Origin: Hirschia sp.
GTDB taxonomy: Bacteria > Pseudomonadota > Alphaproteobacteria > Caulobacterales > Hyphomonadaceae
Direction of reading: 5' to 3'
DNA length: 64,000 nucleotides
Assembly (NCBI GenBank): GCA_002709235.1
Contig: PAQI01000020.1
Coordinates: 17,079 to 81,078, forward strand
Of the stretch, positions 26,885 through 35,447 are shown one piece after another. Within the stretch, counting starts at the first letter, position 1; the number at the start of each line of letters is the position of its first letter. A program made the translations under genes and the position numbers. The notes beneath the pieces are model-generated. The model had not been told where the DNA came from and did no database searches. It saw only the letters and a list, made by a program, of their open reading frames with translations.

Positions 26885-27682
26885 TCAGGCGTCTGTCTGA
26901 TCCCTACCAAATGGCTGCACCAGCAAGCGGTCCACACGTTGATCCTTGCCACAGCGCCACCGGTCCTGACCGATCGGTGCAAGCGGCCCCCTGGAGAAGG
27001 CATTGGTATAAAGCCCAAACAACCTGTCCCAGACCGACAGGCAGAAACCAAAATTGGTATCACTCTCCGAACGGTCGACAGAATGGTGGATACGATGCAT
27101 GGCGGGCGTCACCAAGATCCAGCGCAGAGACCGGTCCAATCCGGCGGGTAGCTTCATATTGGAATGGTTGAATTGCGCACATGCGTTCAGCACCACTTCG
27201 AACCAGAACGCAGCCAGCACCGGAATTCCAAACATCGCCACCACCACAGCTTTCCAGACCACCGATACCGCGATCTCGACCGGATGGAATCGAAACGCAG
27301 TCGTCACATCCACTTCCGGGTCCGCATGATGTACGCGGTGGAACCGCCACAGAAGGGGGATCTTGTGCGTTGCCACATGCTGCGCCCAGACGGCGAGGTC
27401 CAGCAACAGCATAGCCAGTACAATTTCCAGCCATATCGGCAAGTCCACCTGATGAAACAGCCCCACATGATGAGCCTGCGCCCATAGTGCGACACCCGCC
27501 AACCCGACAGGCAGGATCAGACGCGCGCCGACTGCCGACACGAACATCAGCAACCATGCACCGGGCCAGCGCTGCTGGCGCGTCAGCACGCGCGCCCTGT
27601 CCGGCAAAAGCGATTCCAGAATGGCAAACAGGAAGAATGCGCCGAGCAGTCCGCCAAGCCTGATGATCAGTTCATGGGTCAT
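26885..27682 (-). CDS. Sterol desaturase/fatty-acid hydroxylase family protein
   Basis: An integral membrane di-iron oxygenase family member. The histidine clusters HVATH, HRVHHAD and HRIHHS form the expected 8-His pattern, between hydrophobic helices. Bacterial members hydroxylate carotenoids, fatty acids or lipid A chains, or cleave ether lipids; the substrate here is unknown. I chose ATG 27682. The gene converges with the TlpA-like gene, two bases apart. Confidence 0.88.
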   Translation of the reverse strand: MTHELIIRLGGLLGAFFLFAILESLLPDRARVLTRQQRWPGAWLLMFVSAVGARLILPVGLAGVALWAQAHHVGLFHQVDLPIWLEIVLAMLLLDLAVWAQHVATHKIPLLWRFHRVHHADPEVDVTTAFRFHPVEIAVSVVWKAVVVAMFGIPVLAAFWFEVVLNACAQFNHSNMKLPAGLDRSLRWILVTPAMHRIHHSVDRSESDTNFGFCLSVWDRLFGLYTNAFSRGPLAPIGQDRWRCGKDQRVDRLLVQPFGRDQTDA

Positions 27683-27761
27683 AAGGCGCATATAGCGTGA
27701 TTGCAGATCCACAACGCCCCCGGAATGGAAATATCATGCGCCCCCCTTGAACTAAAACTAT

Positions 27762-27775
27762 CAAGATATATCTTG
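27762..27775. promoter_or_regulatory. 14-bp palindromic operator upstream of PadR-family gene
   Basis: CAAGATATATCTTG is a perfect palindrome with an AT-rich centre, 29 bases before the regulator's start codon and between two divergent genes. PadR-family repressors bind such AT-centred inverted repeats and often control themselves, so this is a good operator candidate for the downstream regulator. Confidence 0.7.
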
Positions 27776-27804
27776 TAAGCATCATAATGATAAAAGGAAG
27801 ACTT

Positions 27805-28395
27805 ATGAGACACGACAGACACAATGGCTCCTGCGGGGGCCGATCACATGAAATGGCAAGTGGTGGCCGACGCTTCAAAGGTCATTTCCGAGGTGATGGC
27901 GACAAGGGTTTCGGGCGCGGACGAGGTCGAGGACGCCGCGGCATGTTTGATGGCGCTGAGCTACGATTGGTCCTCCTGAAACTGATCGCGGATGAACCGC
28001 GCCACGGATACGACCTGATCAAGGCAGTCGAGGATATGGCAGGTGGTGAATACGCTCCCAGCCCTGGCATCATCTATCCTGCGCTTTCATTTCTGGAAGA
28101 TGCCGGCCAGATCGAGCCGCTCGCCGCAGAAGGCTCCCGCAAGGCATTTCAGGCCACTGAGTCTGGAAAATCCGAACTTGCCCAGAATGATGAGCAGATC
28201 ACGGCACTGATCGCCCGCCTCGCGATCCTTGCCGAAAAAGGCGAACGCATGGACGCCGCGCCCGTCAAACGTGCGATGGAAAATCTGAGAAATGTTCTGC
28301 GCGCCCGATTGCACCACCCGGAGTCGAGCAAGGAGACAGCCCTCGACATCGCCGAATTGCTGAACGATGCCGCACAGAAGATCGAACGGCTCTGA
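27805..28395 (+). CDS. PadR-family regulator, NfeR/YqjI-like
   Basis: A 196-residue PadR protein. The first ~45 residues are rich in Gly, Arg and His (HDRHNGSCGG, GFGRGRGRGRRG), followed by the winged helix with LRLVLLKLIADEPRHGYDLIKAV and PSPGIIYPALSFLED, and a C-terminal helical part. This layout resembles E. coli YqjI/NfeR, whose histidine-rich extension senses nickel or iron. GGAAG precedes the ATG at 27805. The next gene encodes a DUF2218 protein, a usual neighbour of siderophore-interacting reductases, supporting a metal link. Here the extension has fewer histidines than in NfeR. Confidence 0.85.
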   Translation: MRHDRHNGSCGGRSHEMASGGRRFKGHFRGDGDKGFGRGRGRGRRGMFDGAELRLVLLKLIADEPRHGYDLIKAVEDMAGGEYAPSPGIIYPALSFLEDAGQIEPLAAEGSRKAFQATESGKSELAQNDEQITALIARLAILAEKGERMDAAPVKRAMENLRNVLRARLHHPESSKETALDIAELLNDAAQKIERL

Positions 28396-28396
28396 C

Positions 28397-28717
28397 ATGT
28401 GCACATCAATCGCAAGAGTACCAACCAACAGTGCGCCCAGATATCTCCAGCAACTCTGCAAACATTGGAGCCATAATCTTGATGTCGAGTTCACGGGTGA
28501 GACAGGTCGCATCACCTTCCCCAAAACCTTGCCCGGCAGCGAATGGGCCAGTGAAGGATATCTGACACTCCAGGCGCATGACGAGTTATTGGAATGTCGC
28601 TTGTCAGCGGGCGTCGCGGAGCAGATTGAACTCCTCAAGAAGATCGTCGAGTCCCATCTTGACCGGTTCGCGTTTCGGGAAGCGCCGCTCACATTCGATT
28701 GGCAGGATCAAACCTGA
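28397..28717 (+). CDS. DUF2218-family protein
   Basis: A 106-residue protein starting one base after the PadR stop codon, so the two are probably translated together. The sequence TNSAPRYLQQLCKHWSHNLDVEF, then GRITFP, LECRLSA and VESHLDRFAFRE matches DUF2218. This domain is often found beside or fused to siderophore-interacting FAD proteins; its own function is unknown. Here no such reductase lies alongside. Confidence 0.85.
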   Translation: MCTSIARVPTNSAPRYLQQLCKHWSHNLDVEFTGETGRITFPKTLPGSEWASEGYLTLQAHDELLECRLSAGVAEQIELLKKIVESHLDRFAFREAPLTFDWQDQT

Positions 28718-28763
28718 GCACCAGGCACTTTGACTGGGGAACGAAACACGCAATGCTGGCCAA

Positions 28764-29918
28764 ATGACCACGCATGATTCGCACCCCATTTTCCTTGAAT
28801 TCTTTGCTGGCGGCGGCCTTGCCCGTCTTGGGCTGGACGGATTGTTTGACTGTCGCTTCGCCAATGATTTCGATCCGCTGAAAGCAAGAGTTTACCGGGA
28901 CAATTTCGGTGACGATCATTTTTCCGCCGCTGATGTCTGGACACTCAATGCTAATGAGCTGCCAGACGCCGATCTGGCATGGGCGAGTTTTCCCTGTCAG
29001 GATCTGTCTCTGGCTGGTGCCCGCAAGGGCTTGAATGCGCCTCGATCCGGTGCCTTCTGGGGCTTCTGGCGACTGATGGAGCAATTGGGTGCGCAGGACC
29101 GGATGCCGTCGACGCTGGCGCTGGAAAACGTGACAGGCCTGATTTCATCGCGTGGCGGGCGCGATCTGATCGCACTCACAGAAACCCTTGCAGATGCAGG
29201 TTATCGCGTTGGAGCAATGGTCATCGATGCAGCGCTGTTCTCACCACAATCACGTCCACGCCTGTTCATCATCGCCCATCGCGGCAAGATTCCTCCAGCG
29301 CTCGAAGGCGGGCCGGACCCGATCTTTCATCCACCCGCCCTGCAAAAAATGGCTGCCCGGCTGGATCCTCAGACACGATTGGCCTGGACCTGGTGGAAAC
29401 TGCCCTGCCCGGCTTTGCGTGACAAAGATCTCAAAGATGTGCTGGAGCGCAATCCTCCTGATACTATCTGGCGTTCACAAGACGACCTTGAAAAACTGAT
29501 CGCTCAAATGGCACCATTGCACCGCGCAAGATATGAGGCTGCGCGTGCAGACCCTGAATGGTCGGCCGGTGCTGTCTACAGGCGTATCCGTGTCGAAAAC
29601 GGCGTCAGGGTTCAGCGCGCAGAAATACGCTATGACGGCCTTGCCGGTTGCCTGCGTGCGCCGGGCGGTGGCTCATCGAAACAATTCCTCGTCATAACCG
29701 AAAATGGCACAGCACGCATGCGTCCCCTTTTGGCTCAGGAAGCTGCACGCCTGATGGGAGCACCTGACAACTACCGTCTTCCAATGCGAGAAACCCCCGC
29801 ACTGAAGGTCATTGGCGAAGCCGTTTCAGCGCCTGCCGTACGATGGCTGGGAGCCCATCTTTTGTCCCCGCTCACACACTCGGCCCACATGTCGAAACCC
29901 GCTGCGGTATCAGGCTGA
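28764..29918 (+). CDS. DNA (cytosine-5-)-methyltransferase, orphan
   Basis: A C5-cytosine methylase of 384 residues. Motif I is FLEFFAGGGLARLGL, motif IV ASFPCQDLSLAG with the catalytic Cys, motif VI LALENVTGL, motif VIII near QSRPRLFIIA, and motifs IX-X near the C-terminus (EAARLMGAPDNY, KVIGEAVSAPAVRWL). No restriction endonuclease, Vsr or specificity gene is adjacent. This may be a regulatory or remnant methylase; the recognition sequence cannot be predicted by eye. Confidence 0.9.
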   Translation: MTTHDSHPIFLEFFAGGGLARLGLDGLFDCRFANDFDPLKARVYRDNFGDDHFSAADVWTLNANELPDADLAWASFPCQDLSLAGARKGLNAPRSGAFWGFWRLMEQLGAQDRMPSTLALENVTGLISSRGGRDLIALTETLADAGYRVGAMVIDAALFSPQSRPRLFIIAHRGKIPPALEGGPDPIFHPPALQKMAARLDPQTRLAWTWWKLPCPALRDKDLKDVLERNPPDTIWRSQDDLEKLIAQMAPLHRARYEAARADPEWSAGAVYRRIRVENGVRVQRAEIRYDGLAGCLRAPGGGSSKQFLVITENGTARMRPLLAQEAARLMGAPDNYRLPMRETPALKVIGEAVSAPAVRWLGAHLLSPLTHSAHMSKPAAVSG

Positions 29919-30298
29919 GAACACTCCTATGCGTCTTGATTCACCTTACGTCAGCAGCGGCCGCTACCTGCACCTTAAATTGGCGCTGTTTATGCATATC
30001 TGTTTCCAGAATGAACCTGTCTGAAGGCGATGGAACCGGAAAGATGACGGTAGTTAAAGCCAGATGTCGGTCCAGAGCTGAGCTTAACGCTAATATGGGC
30101 AGGTGAATTATAAGACAGTAGGGTCGCCTGTTTGGTGTTTTTCCGGGGGTCTGGAGTATATAAATCGTGTTTCCGGGCAACTATATGAAAGTTTGTCCAC
30201 GCTTCAGACTGAAATAGGTTAACAAGACCTTTTAATACGCGCACAGCTTGTATAGTTGTGTAATTGTGGGGCTCTGAATAGAGAATAATGGACGAGCA
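29919..30298. other. AT-rich intergenic region
   Basis: The 380 bases are more AT-rich than their surroundings and contain no gene I can support. TATAGT at about 30251 could be part of a promoter for the acidic protein. No repeat or tRNA is seen. Confidence 0.45.
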
Positions 30299-31690
30299 AT
30301 GCTTCATTCGTCGACACAAAAACTGCTTCTGAAACTCCATGAGATGACCATGGATGGCGCAATCGCCTGGAAAGAAGCAGAAAACGATTCAGTCAGGCTT
30401 GAGACCGAAGGCTATTGCGTCCTCGTTTCGCCCAAACCTGTGAGCATGGAACTGACGACCGTCCAGGGCCGCGTCCTTGAACGTGCCGACGAAGAAACCC
30501 TCAATGCCACTCCGTTCGATGACGAGCGCAAATTCACCTTCATCATCGAGGAAATTGCCCGCGAAGGACACCGCTATGCACGCGGTACCGAACAGGCGAT
30601 CAATGCAATTCTCGGAGCCGCTGAAACTGGTGCCCTGTCTGAAGGTCTGGATTTTCCGTTCTTTGATTCCGGCAAGGAATCTGAAGACGATATGATCTCT
30701 CCGGAAACCGCAGCGGTCGCTGCAGCTGTTGGCAATCTCGCAGAGCGATTGAATTCCGAAGAACAACAATCAGAAGCAGCCGCGCAAACAGTCTCAAATC
30801 CTGCTCCCGAGATCCTACCAGAATCAGTAGAAACAGACGTCATGGCCGAGCCTGATGACGCGCTTACGACTGAAGCCACACCGGACGAATCCAATATCGA
30901 CTTTCACGCCGAAGCCCCTCCCGTTGAAGAGCATGTCGAGATCGAGGCTGAGCCAACGCCTGAGCCGGAAGCCAGCCACCTGGAAGCGCCCACTCCAGAA
31001 CTCAACCATTCGATGACACCTGCAAATGATTTTGAGGCCGTGCAGGAAGCTGAATCACATGGCGATGATACACCGGATGACTCCGATGAATCCGCAGAAC
31101 TATCTGCGCAACCAGCGACCGATGAGCCCGAACCAACAACATCAGAGTCAGATACCATCTACGGTGAAGACCTTGCACCCGATGAACTGCCGCCGCCGCC
31201 TAATGATTTTCTACTGAGCGCTGAAGCGGCTGAACGCAATATGCATCCCCCCGCACCAAAGGAAGCTGCTGCCGAACCAGACCTTCCTGAAGCGCCCGCA
31301 GCTCCCAATGCGCCCATACATTCCGCCAAAGAAGCAGTACCTTCAGCAGCGCCAGCTGAGATGCGGCCCGCCAATGCCGCATCAACTGTACCGACTCCGC
31401 CTGCTATGCCGGTCAGACCTGCGGAACCCAATTCACCGAGTCCTGTCGGATTTCAGCAACCAGTATTCGAGCCGAAAGAGGCTCCCAAGGCATCAATTCA
31501 ATCGGGGCAAGGCTTGAAGAAAGTCACTGCACTGGGGTTCGCATTGGGCCGCAATTCCGGCGCGACCGTGCATGGTGTGCCCAATGATGTCGAACAGCGC
31601 ACAGCCAGCCGTTCTACAAATGGCCACAGCGAAATCGGGGAAACACTCCCCCCCAATTCACCAAACGGCACTTATAAGCCTTGGGGATGA
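30299..31690 (+). CDS. Large acidic, proline-rich low-complexity protein
   Basis: A 463-residue protein in two parts. Residues 1-~110 are compact (KLLLKLHEMTMDGAIAWKEA, FIIEEIAREGHRYARGTEQAI) and look conserved; the rest is an unstructured Glu/Pro/Ala/Ser-rich region with tandem-like PEPE/PTPE segments and a basic end. It lacks a signal peptide. The folded head plus long disordered acidic tail suggests a scaffold or binding partner, but no function can be assigned. Confidence 0.7.
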   Translation: MLHSSTQKLLLKLHEMTMDGAIAWKEAENDSVRLETEGYCVLVSPKPVSMELTTVQGRVLERADEETLNATPFDDERKFTFIIEEIAREGHRYARGTEQAINAILGAAETGALSEGLDFPFFDSGKESEDDMISPETAAVAAAVGNLAERLNSEEQQSEAAAQTVSNPAPEILPESVETDVMAEPDDALTTEATPDESNIDFHAEAPPVEEHVEIEAEPTPEPEASHLEAPTPELNHSMTPANDFEAVQEAESHGDDTPDDSDESAELSAQPATDEPEPTTSESDTIYGEDLAPDELPPPPNDFLLSAEAAERNMHPPAPKEAAAEPDLPEAPAAPNAPIHSAKEAVPSAAPAEMRPANAASTVPTPPAMPVRPAEPNSPSPVGFQQPVFEPKEAPKASIQSGQGLKKVTALGFALGRNSGATVHGVPNDVEQRTASRSTNGHSEIGETLPPNSPNGTYKPWG

Positions 31691-31746
31691 CGCGCAGAAC
31701 AAAGACGTCATCCTCACGGTGTGAGCTGTTTGGTTGAAACAGAAGA

Positions 31747-32637
31747 TCAGACAAAACCCACAGCTTTGGATGCAAAATAGTCCTGTGTTCCTCTGGACCA
31801 GACCATGTCTCCGGGGATGATCGCTTCGGGGACGACATCACCCATACCTTCCAGCTTGTCATAAAGACTGTCAAAATCCTGATAGCAGGCAGCCAGCAAG
31901 TCCTCGAAACTCTCGATGATGAAGTAGGTGCGCTGGAAATCGTCGATAATGTAACGTGTGCGCATGATGCGCTCCAGATCGAAGCCCACACGATGGGGAG
32001 ACGCATCATCCAATGCAAACTGACACTCAGTTGGTGACGAGAGGATGCCCGCGCCGTAAATGCGCTCGCCTTCTTTGGTGCGGATGATCCCGAACTCAAC
32101 TGTGTACCAGTAGAGCCGCGCCAGAAAATGCAGGTTGCCACGCTTCATTGCCCGCAGACCGCCCCGTCCATAGGCTTGCATGAAATCCGAGAAGACCGGG
32201 TCCGACAACAAGGGAGCATGGCCGAATATATCGTGGAACACGTCAGGTTCCTGAAGATAATCGAGCTGATCCTCTGACCGAATGAATGCCGCTGCGGGAA
32301 ATCTCTTGTTTGCCAAATGCTCGAAAAACACCTCATCAGGGACGAGGTCTGCGACCGGCACAATACGCCAATCTGTTCGCTTTTCGAGACGGTCAGACAA
32401 TCGGTCCATGTCTGGGATGCCGCCATCTGACAATCTCAACCCATCCAGGGACTTCAGAAAGGTGTCACATGTACGTCCGGGGAGTAATTCGCTTTGTCGT
32501 TTGAACAACCGATCCCATCGATCATGTTCCTCTGCGCTATAGCTCTCCCAGCGCTGATCGATTGTATAGTCAGCAGCGCGTTTTGCGTTCGCATATCGGT
32601 GTTTTGACATCTCGTCGCCCGGTGCCTTGTTGGGCAT
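31747..32637 (-). CDS. phhA: Phenylalanine 4-monooxygenase
   Basis: A tetrahydrobiopterin-dependent iron enzyme converting phenylalanine to tyrosine. Iron ligands appear in EPDVFHDIFGHAPLL (two His) and LYWYTVEFGII (Glu). GAGILSSPTECQFAL is also typical. Length (296 residues) fits bacterial single-domain enzymes without the regulatory ACT domain. SD AGAGGAAACGGG precedes the ATG. The 450-base AT-rich region upstream carries an inverted repeat that may be an operator. Confidence 0.96.
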   Translation of the reverse strand: MPNKAPGDEMSKHRYANAKRAADYTIDQRWESYSAEEHDRWDRLFKRQSELLPGRTCDTFLKSLDGLRLSDGGIPDMDRLSDRLEKRTDWRIVPVADLVPDEVFFEHLANKRFPAAAFIRSEDQLDYLQEPDVFHDIFGHAPLLSDPVFSDFMQAYGRGGLRAMKRGNLHFLARLYWYTVEFGIIRTKEGERIYGAGILSSPTECQFALDDASPHRVGFDLERIMRTRYIIDDFQRTYFIIESFEDLLAACYQDFDSLYDKLEGMGDVVPEAIIPGDMVWSRGTQDYFASKAVGFV

Positions 32638-32911
32638 GTCCCGTTTCCTCTCATTCCTCCCGTCATCTCAAAGAACTATTCTTTTGTTTTATGAAGACAA
32701 GCCTGGATCCAGACGCTCATTCAATCTGGCGATCATAGCGCCTTCTGGAATGTCGCATCCTCAAGCCTTGTCCTTAGCTCTTGAATGACAAGATCAGCAT
32801 ACATCAATAAAAAAGCACTGCAAATTCGCAAATTTCCGGCACGCACGATCATTGCGCCACTTTACTATACGAAACATGATGCAACCAAATTAATAGAATT
32901 TTGGGCACATC

Positions 32912-32929
32912 TGCGTCAGCGATGACGCA
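32912..32929. promoter_or_regulatory. Inverted repeat, candidate operator of phhA
   Basis: TGCGTCA and TGACGCA are perfect 7-bp inverted arms separated by GCGA, about 275-290 bases upstream of the phhA start. The distance is long for a repressor site and suits an activator; it could also serve an unrelated plus-strand promoter. Confidence 0.4.
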
Positions 32930-33032
32930 AAACATCGTAAATGAGATACAATCCATTCAACACTTATTGAGCATTAAGCGCGGATAAGCACGCGATAACA
33001 AAGCAGCGGATGAAACGAAGGTGGAATCAAGA

Positions 33033-33064
33033 AGCCCCGAAAACATCTCTGTTCTCGGGGCTTG
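33033..33064 (-). terminator. Hairpin downstream of thiolase operon
   Basis: AAGCCCCGAGAACA and TGTTTTCGGGGCTT pair over 14 positions with one G-T wobble around a GAGA loop. It lies 30 bases past the thiolase stop codon on its transcript. The following bases are only weakly T-rich, so it may be a weak or rho-assisted terminator. Confidence 0.7.
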
Positions 33065-33093
33065 CATCGAACTGCCTTAGGCTCGGCCGCTAC

Positions 33094-34266
33094 TTAAAGA
33101 ACCTCGAACAGGCCGGCAGCCCCCATGCCACCGCCGACACACATTGTGACAACCACATATCTGGCACCACGCCGCTTGCCTTCAATCAAGGCATGCCCAA
33201 CCATGCGCGCACCTGACATGCCATATGGGTGCCCCACTGAAATGGCCCCACCACTCACATTCAGCTTCTCATCAGGGATTCCCAACTGGTCCTGACAATA
33301 CAGAACCTGCACGGCAAAAGCTTCGTTCAGTTCCCACAACCCAATATCATCAATACCAAGGCCGAAACGCTTCAGCAGTTTCGGGATTGCGAACACCGGG
33401 CCGATTCCCATCTCATCGGGCTCTGTGCCTGCCACTGCCATGCCGACATAACGACCAAGTGGTGCCAGACCGGCGCGCGCCGCATGTTCGGCTTCCATCA
33501 CCACACATGCCGATGCGCCGTCAGAGAGTTGCGAGGCATTACCAGCGGTGATCACCCCGCCCTCAATCACAGGCTTCAACGAGGCAAGGCCTTCGGCAGT
33601 CGTCTCCGGTCGGTTCCCCTCATCCTTGCTCAGGGTGATGTCTTTTTGTGATGTCTCCCCCGTTGCCTTGTCGGTGACTGACATCGTGGTTGTGACAGGA
33701 ATGATCTCCGCATCAAATGCACCGGCAGCCTGAGCTGCAGCCGTGCGCTGTTGCGAGCGCAGACCATATGCATCCTGCCGCTCACGGGAGATATTGTAGC
33801 GTTTTGCCACCACTTCGGCAGTCTGCAACATCGGCATGTAGATATCAGGCACCATGGCCACGAGTTCAGGGTCGGGATCCGCTCTCATCTGTTTGGTCTG
33901 AACCAGCGAAATGGATTCGACACCACCAGCCACGACCACATCCATCCGGTCGACGATGACCTGCTTGGCGGCAGTGGCGATTGCCATAAGACCGGAGGCA
34001 CATTGCCGGTCCACAGTCATACCAGCAACGGTAACGGGCAAACCTGCCCGCAACGCGGCTGTGCGACCTATCGTGTGCTGTCCTCCCTGCGGCAACGCTG
34101 AACCGAACACGACGTCGTCAACTTCAGCACCCTCAATGCCAGCGCGCTCGACCGCCGCCCTGATCGCGTGTGCTGCAAGTGTGGGTGGCATGGTCATATT
34201 GAACGCACCACGATAGGCACGGCCAATCGGTGTACGGGCAGTTGAAACGATTACGGCATCACGCAT
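33094..34266 (-). CDS. Acetyl-CoA acyltransferase (thiolase)
   Basis: Last step of beta-oxidation: cleavage of 3-oxoacyl-CoA by CoA. The nucleophilic Cys89 is in [11 protein letters not shown], the His is in [13 protein letters not shown] and the second Cys in [15 protein letters not shown]. Length is 390 residues. AGGAG precedes the ATG at 34266. It is the last gene of the minus-strand operon starting with the FadB-like gene at 40804. Confidence 0.95.
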   Translation of the reverse strand: MRDAVIVSTARTPIGRAYRGAFNMTMPPTLAAHAIRAAVERAGIEGAEVDDVVFGSALPQGGQHTIGRTAALRAGLPVTVAGMTVDRQCASGLMAIATAAKQVIVDRMDVVVAGGVESISLVQTKQMRADPDPELVAMVPDIYMPMLQTAEVVAKRYNISRERQDAYGLRSQQRTAAAQAAGAFDAEIIPVTTTMSVTDKATGETSQKDITLSKDEGNRPETTAEGLASLKPVIEGGVITAGNASQLSDGASACVVMEAEHAARAGLAPLGRYVGMAVAGTEPDEMGIGPVFAIPKLLKRFGLGIDDIGLWELNEAFAVQVLYCQDQLGIPDEKLNVSGGAISVGHPYGMSGARMVGHALIEGKRRGARYVVVTMCVGGGMGAAGLFEVL

Positions 34267-34341
34267 GATGAACTCCTGAGTTTTGAAGAACAGTCAGATT
34301 GCCATCCGACTGATATGGATTCCGGTAGTTGCAGGCTGACA

Positions 34342-35445
34342 TCACGCCATACTCAAGGCAGTGAACCGCGCCAGATGGTGATCCTCGTCACCAAACTGAT
34401 GCCCGATCATGGTCAATCGTTTTGCGTAGTGAGACAAAGGCAGCTCCCAGGTCATGCCGATCCCGCCATGCAGCTGTATTGCCTCTTCAACAACGAGCGT
34501 GCCGACACGCCCGATCGTATATTTGGCTGCCGATATCGCGCGCTCCCGTTTGATACGAGGATCATCCAGAGAAACGGAGGCATTGATTGCCGCTGATCGC
34601 GCCTGTTCGATCTCGAGCGCGACTGTTGCCATGCGGTGCTGAAGCGCCTGGAACTTGCCGATCGGAACACCAAATTGCTTGCGAGTTCTCAAGTAATCAA
34701 GGGTGTCAGCCTTCATTCGGTCCATGATACCGACGGCTTCCCAGCTGAGCGCGACCACGCCAGCAGCCACTGCATCTTCAACCAGCGAAAATCCATCCTC
34801 GGCCAGCAAGGTAGCAGGTGTATTCGACAAGGTGAGCTCGCCGCCGCGTCCGCCATCAATCATCGGATAGCCGCGAATTGCCAGACCCGGTGCACCTGCT
34901 TCAACCAGGAACAGGCCAATGCCGGTTTCTTGGCCGGGCGATCCGGCCACACGTGCCGAGACGACGATATGGCTCGCCGCCTCCACCTGATAAACGACCG
35001 ACTTTGTACCGGTGAGTGTCGCCCCCTCAGCGGTGGCCTGCATCGCGATCTCGGCAAGATCGTAATGACTCTCGGCTTCCTCATGAGCGAATGCCAGCAC
35101 AGAGCCGCCAGCCATCACCTTTTCCATCAGCGCGTGTTGCCCGCCTGATCTTGCCAGCACACGGCCCGCCATCATCGTTCCCAGGAATGGTTCTACAGCC
35201 AACGCCTTGCCGAGTTGCTCGAACACAACTGCAATGTCAAAGCCCGTTCCACCGAAACCACCGACATCTTCATCAAACAAGGCCCCGATAACGCCCAAAT
35301 CTGCCAGCGCTGACCAATGCTCACTGGACCAACCCGCTTGAGAATTGCTGATCGCGTGTCGCGTATCTATGGCGTAGCGTTCCTGCAGATAACGACCGAG
35401 CATATCGGCAAGCATGCGACGATCATCACTATGATTGAAATCCAT
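34342..35445 (-). CDS. Acyl-CoA dehydrogenase, small-subunit type
   Basis: A 367-residue acyl-CoA dehydrogenase fold: DLGVIGALFDEDVGGFGGTG, then RKQFGVPIGKFQALQHRMA and EEAIQLHGGIGMTWELPLSHY. Compared with one-subunit enzymes it is short and degenerate in the flavin-binding block. Such proteins form alpha2beta2 heterotetramers with a partner, as in FadE28-FadE29 or PimC-PimD. The partner is directly upstream (35448), separated by two bases, with GGAG before this ATG. Confidence 0.9.
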   Translation of the reverse strand: MDFNHSDDRRMLADMLGRYLQERYAIDTRHAISNSQAGWSSEHWSALADLGVIGALFDEDVGGFGGTGFDIAVVFEQLGKALAVEPFLGTMMAGRVLARSGGQHALMEKVMAGGSVLAFAHEEAESHYDLAEIAMQATAEGATLTGTKSVVYQVEAASHIVVSARVAGSPGQETGIGLFLVEAGAPGLAIRGYPMIDGGRGGELTLSNTPATLLAEDGFSLVEDAVAAGVVALSWEAVGIMDRMKADTLDYLRTRKQFGVPIGKFQALQHRMATVALEIEQARSAAINASVSLDDPRIKRERAISAAKYTIGRVGTLVVEEAIQLHGGIGMTWELPLSHYAKRLTMIGHQFGDEDHHLARFTALSMA

Positions 35446-35447
35446 GG

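Larger units (their letters stand above)
32638..33093. other. AT-rich regulatory region upstream of phhA
   Basis: No gene. It contains the inverted repeat TGCGTCA-GCGA-TGACGCA (32912-32929), direct AAATT-type repeats near 32820-32837 and, at its right end, a hairpin belonging to the thiolase transcript. Aromatic-amino-acid regulators such as PhhR/TyrR or Lrp-type proteins would be candidate binders by context. Confidence 0.5.
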
